Shown here: positions 6,639 to 9,114 of the stretch, piece after piece
How positions within the stretch are numbered: the stretch's first letter is position 1
Layout: every line of letters begins with the position of its first letter
Origin: Gemmatimonadota bacterium
GTDB taxonomy: Bacteria; Gemmatimonadota; Gemmatimonadetes; Longimicrobiales; Longimicrobiaceae
Length of the DNA: 9,114 bases
Direction of reading: 5' to 3'
Assembly: GCA_019348475.1 (NCBI GenBank)
Contig: JAHWJJ010000159.1
Location: 1 to 9,114 of the forward strand
Program-made: the position numbers and the translations under genes
Notes under the pieces: model-generated
Seen by the model: only the letters and a program-made list of their open reading frames with translations
Database searches by the model: none
Told to the model about the DNA's origin: nothing

Positions 6639-6770
6639 TCCGCACCTCCGCACCTCCGCACGTCCGCACCTCGCACTCCCCCTCACCCGTTCACCCCCTC
6701 ACCCGCTCACCCGTTCACCCCCTCACCCGTTCACCCGTTCACCCCCTCGCCCCCTCGCCCGTTCACCCTA
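6639..6770. repeat. Two adjoining 8-bp-period arrays
   Basis: First array: TCCGCACC-type octamers at 6639, 6647, 6655 (one change) and 6663, then a divergent TCGCACTC to 6678. After four C residues, a second array runs from 6683 to 6770 as eleven gap-free octamers. Nine have the form TCACCC plus two variable bases (GT, CC, GC or TA) and two are TCGCCC-type. The strand is almost pure pyrimidine apart from one A and an occasional G per unit. All 11 units keep register, so the 8-bp period is constrained or recently expanded. The array ends 365 bp before cphA. Confidence 0.9.
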
Positions 6771-6840
6771 ACCCCCGCCCCTCAAAAAACATAGCGCCCG
6801 CCTGACACGGACGCTGGTACGCTTCCTGCCCTTGATCCCG

Positions 6841-6871
6841 CCCGCCGGGAACCGAACGATCTCCCGGCGGG
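6841..6871. promoter_or_regulatory. Perfect 10-bp inverted repeat in the cphA upstream region
   Basis: CCCGCCGGGA (6841-6850) and TCCCGGCGGG (6862-6871) are exact complements separated by 11 nt, about one helical turn. It could be an operator for a dimeric regulator or an RNA hairpin. A weak sigma-70-like pair, TTGATC (6832-6837) and AACGAT (6855-6860) with 17-bp spacing, overlaps it; each box matches only about half of its consensus. If that promoter is real, the dyad would cover its spacer and -10 region. It lies 25 bp before the small ORF and 263 bp before cphA. Confidence 0.4.
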
Positions 6872-6895
6872 GACACCGATTCTGCGGGATGCACG

Positions 6896-7093
6896 ATGCT
6901 GTACACTGGCGGCGACCAGACCCGGCGCATGGGCGATCCGGCCCGCGGCGCGCGCGACGAGCAGCGCCGGTTCGCGCGGCGCATCGACTGCGATCCGTCG
7001 CCGCGGCAGGAGGCGCGCGGCGCATCGGGCCGCGGCGGCTCCATCCGCGAACGCGGCGCCTGGGAGCAGTCGCGCCGCGGCGGCGGCCGCTGA
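6896..7093 (+). CDS. Possible small Arg-rich protein or leader ORF upstream of cphA
   Basis: 65 codons, ATG to TGA, not recognised as any family. By hand count 16 of 65 residues are Arg, with 9 acidic residues, so the product would be strongly basic and probably disordered (many Gly, Arg, Ser). GC by codon position is about 78% / 69% / 92%, the order expected for real genes in a GC-rich genome, which argues mildly for coding. Against it: there is no good Shine-Dalgarno site, no recognisable domain, and a 14-bp direct repeat inside (CGCGCGGCGCATCG at 6973 and 7014). It ends 41 bp before cphA. Since cyanophycin is made from Asp and Arg, an Arg-rich leader would suit translation-coupled sensing of arginine, but that is speculation. 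It may equally be non-coding. Confidence 0.35.
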   Translation: MLYTGGDQTRRMGDPARGARDEQRRFARRIDCDPSPRQEARGASGRGGSIRERGAWEQSRRGGGR

Positions 7094-7134
7094 TCCACCT
7101 CACCCGGCGAACTTCTCGCGACCCTTCCCGACAT

Positions 7135-9114
7135 ATGTCCACGGTCCTCAGCGACCCTCTGGCGCCCGGCGTACGGCTGGATCCCGACGAGCTTCGGGTG
7201 TCGCGGCTGCGCGCCGTGCGCGGGCCCAACTTCTGGCGCCTGGCGCCGGTCATCGCCTGCGACCTTACGCTGGGCGCGCTGGAAGACGTCCCCAGCACCG
7301 GGATGCCCGGGTTCAACGAGCGGCTGATGGCCCTGCTCCCCACCCTGCGCGAGCACCCGTGCTCGCGCGGCACGGAGGGCGGCTTCGTGGAGCGGCTGCA
7401 CGAGGGAACGCACCTGCCGCACATCCTGGAGCACGTGGCGCTGGAGCTGCAGACGCTGGCGGGGACCGACGTCTCCTTCGGGCGCGTGGTGGAGTCCGGC
7501 GATCCGGGCGTGTGGTGGCTGATCGTGGCGTACGAGGAGGAAGAGGTGGGGCTGCAGGCCATGCGCGAGGCCGTGCGGCTGGTGCGCGCCTGCATCAGCG
7601 GCGAGCCCTTCGACGTGCAGTCCGTGGTGGAAGACCTGCACGACCTGCTGGAGTCGGTGCGCCTGGGCCCGTCCACCGCCGCCATCGTGGAAGAGGCGCG
7701 GCGGCGCGGCATTCCCGTCCGGCGGCTGAACAGCGGGTCCCTCGTCCAGCTGGGGCTGGGCAAGAACCTGCGCCGCGTGCAGGCCGCGATGAGCGACTAC
7801 ACCAGCGCCATCGGCGTCGAGATCGCGCAGGACAAGGACGACACCCGCCGCGTGCTGGGCGCCATCGGCCTTCCCGTCCCCGAGGGAATGACTGCCACGA
7901 ACGTGGACGACGCGCTGGAGGCGGCGCACGAGATCGGCTGGCCGGTGCTCATCAAGCCGCTGGACGCCAGCCACGGCCGCGGCATCTCCGGCGAGCTTCG
8001 CCACGACGACGCCGTGCGCGCCGCGTTCGACGTGGCCGCCTCGTACTCGCGCCGCGTGGTGGTGGAGCAGTTCGTCACCGGGCGCGACTACCGCGTGCTG
8101 GTGGTGGACGGCCGGGTGGCGGCCGTGGCGGAGCGCGTTCCCGCCCACGTGGTCGGTGACGGGCGGCGGACCGTCCGGCAGCTGATCGATGGCGCCAACC
8201 TGGACCCGCGCCGGGGAAAGGGGCACTCGCGCACGCTCACCCGCCTTCCCGACGACGAGGCCACGGCGGCGTTCCTGGCCGCGCGCGGGCTCTCCTGCGA
8301 CACCGTTCCCGCCCCGGGGGAGCGGGTGTTCCTCCGCGCGACGGCCAACCTGTCCACCGGCGGGACCGCTATCGACCGCACGGACGAGATCCATCCGGAC
8401 AACGTGACCGCGTGCGAGATGGCGGCGGGGGTGGTGGGGCTGGACATCGCCGGCATCGACGTTCTGTCGCCCGACATCACCGTTCCCTTTCGCGAGAACG
8501 GCGCGGTCATCATCGAGGTGAACGCGGCGCCGGGGCTGCGGATGCACACGCATCCCACCGAGGGCACCCCGCGCTACGTGGGCGCGCCGATCCTCGAAAT
8601 GCTGTATCCGCCGGGGCAGCCGTACACCATTCCCGTCATCGCCATCACCGGCACCAACGGCAAGACGACGACGACGCGGCTGACGGCGCACCTCTTCCGG
8701 CAGACGGGAAAGACGGTGGGGTTCACCACCACCGACGGCGTGTACCTCCAGAACCGGCTGGTGATGGAGGGCGACATGACGGGCCCGTTCTCGGCCAACA
8801 TCATCCTGTCGAACCCAACGGTGGACGTGGCGGTGCTGGAGACGGCGCGGGGCGGCGTCATCCGCGCCGGGCTCGGCTTCGACGAGTGCGACGTGGGCGT
8901 GGTGCTCAACGTCTCCGCCGACCACCTGGGGCTGCGGGGGATCAACACCCTGGAGCAGCTGGCGGACGTGAAGTCCGTGGTCCCCGCCGTCGTAAAGCGC
9001 GAGGGGCACGCCGTGCTGAACGCGGACGACCCGCTGGTCTACGCCATGCGCGACCGCAGCGGCGGCGACATCGTCCTCTTCTCCACCATGCAGGAGGGGG
9101 AGAACCCGCTCTTC
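7135..9114 (+). CDS. cphA: Cyanophycin synthetase (3' end beyond the window)
   Basis: The visible 660 residues are open to the window edge; the family is usually about 870-900, so roughly the last quarter is missing. The enzyme polymerises L-Asp and L-Arg with ATP into cyanophycin, a cytoplasmic nitrogen reserve. Seen in order: the CphA N domain (LRAVRGPNFW near residue 25; HEGTHLPHILEHVALELQ at 89-106); an ATP-grasp domain at about 225-490, with Lys274, the SHGRGIS loop at 279-285, Asp442 and EVNAAPGLRMH at 461-471 (the Asp-adding module in the family); then a Mur-ligase-like domain from about 500, with P-loop GTNGKTT at 506-512, ETARGG at 569-574 and NVSADHLG at 592-599 (the Arg-adding module). 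All core motifs are intact. ATG 7135 has no Shine-Dalgarno site. GTG at 7198, in frame at codon 22, would start the protein just before SRLRAVRGPNFW, closer to typical CphA N-termini, so it is a serious alternative. No cyanophycinase gene is visible on this side. Confidence 0.95.
   Translation, partial: MSTVLSDPLAPGVRLDPDELRVSRLRAVRGPNFWRLAPVIACDLTLGALEDVPSTGMPGFNERLMALLPTLREHPCSRGTEGGFVERLHEGTHLPHILEHVALELQTLAGTDVSFGRVVESGDPGVWWLIVAYEEEEVGLQAMREAVRLVRACISGEPFDVQSVVEDLHDLLESVRLGPSTAAIVEEARRRGIPVRRLNSGSLVQLGLGKNLRRVQAAMSDYTSAIGVEIAQDKDDTRRVLGAIGLPVPEGMTATNVDDALEAAHEIGWPVLIKPLDASHGRGISGELRHDDAVRAAFDVAASYSRRVVVEQFVTGRDYRVLVVDGRVAAVAERVPAHVVGDGRRTVRQLIDGANLDPRRGKGHSRTLTRLPDDEATAAFLAARGLSCDTVPAPGERVFLRATANLSTGGTAIDRTDEIHPDNVTACEMAAGVVGLDIAGIDVLSPDITVPFRENGAVIIEVNAAPGLRMHTHPTEGTPRYVGAPILEMLYPPGQPYTIPVIAITGTNGKTTTTRLTAHLFRQTGKTVGFTTTDGVYLQNRLVMEGDMTGPFSANIILSNPTVDVAVLETARGGVIRAGLGFDECDVGVVLNVSADHLGLRGINTLEQLADVKSVVPAVVKREGHAVLNADDPLVYAMRDRSGGDIVLFSTMQEGENPLF

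Noticed and set aside
6639..6770. CRISPR array
   Set aside because: The units are 8 bp with no spacers of 25-40 bp and no cas gene in the window.
6802..6823. Sigma-70 promoter from CTGACA and TACGCT
   Set aside because: The spacing between the boxes is only 10 bp, too short for sigma-70, and no better -10 lies at 16-18 bp.
6763..9009. 748-codon open frame on the - strand opposite cphA
   Set aside because: It covers the clear + strand cphA motifs and runs on through non-coding repeats. It is low-complexity His/Gly/Val/Arg sequence without a recognisable domain.

Overview
This is a very GC-rich bacterial segment that reads almost entirely on the + strand. It holds five well-supported protein genes, one doubtful small ORF and three repeat-rich intergenic regions. 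The first gene encodes a TonB-dependent outer-membrane receptor with an N-terminal carboxypeptidase-regulatory-like domain, so the host has an outer membrane. The GC content, the receptor style and a cyanophycin synthetase outside a cyanobacterial-looking context would suit Gemmatimonadota (Longimicrobium-like) or another GC-rich diderm soil phylum. That assignment is an impression from sequence style and was not tested.

Layout. 1-134: an 8-bp tandem array, then a good Shine-Dalgarno site. 135-2675: TonB-dependent receptor. 2676-3057: intergenic region with a strong 13-bp-stem hairpin, a four-run G-quadruplex motif, a second hairpin, an interspersed-repeat-like element and a nested hairpin. 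3058-4029: secreted PHB-depolymerase/LpqC-type serine esterase. 4030-4187: a perfect 16-bp palindrome and a second copy of an 18-bp motif that also lies 1200 bp upstream, so the esterase gene is bracketed by it. 4188-5705: AMP-forming acyl/aryl-CoA ligase. 5806-6411: small protein with a V4R-like C-terminal half and a likely zinc site. 6412-7134: a 723-bp stretch with an 86-bp tandem duplication, a hairpin, two further 8-bp arrays, a perfect 10-bp inverted repeat and an Arg-rich 65-codon ORF. 7135-window end: cyanophycin synthetase (cphA), cut off at the edge.

How the genes may work together. The best-defined function is cphA, which makes the Asp/Arg reserve polymer cyanophycin. The other four genes could be read as an uptake (TonB receptor), ester cleavage (secreted esterase), CoA activation (ligase) and ligand sensing (V4R-like protein) set, perhaps for aromatic or acyl esters. 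This is inference from adjacency and family tendencies. Hairpins and repeats separate the first three genes, and only the ligase and the V4R-like gene are close enough (100 bp) to suggest co-transcription. I saw no tRNA, rRNA, CRISPR array, transposase or phage gene. The most unusual non-coding feature is that three separate arrays, in two intergenic regions, all have an 8-bp period.
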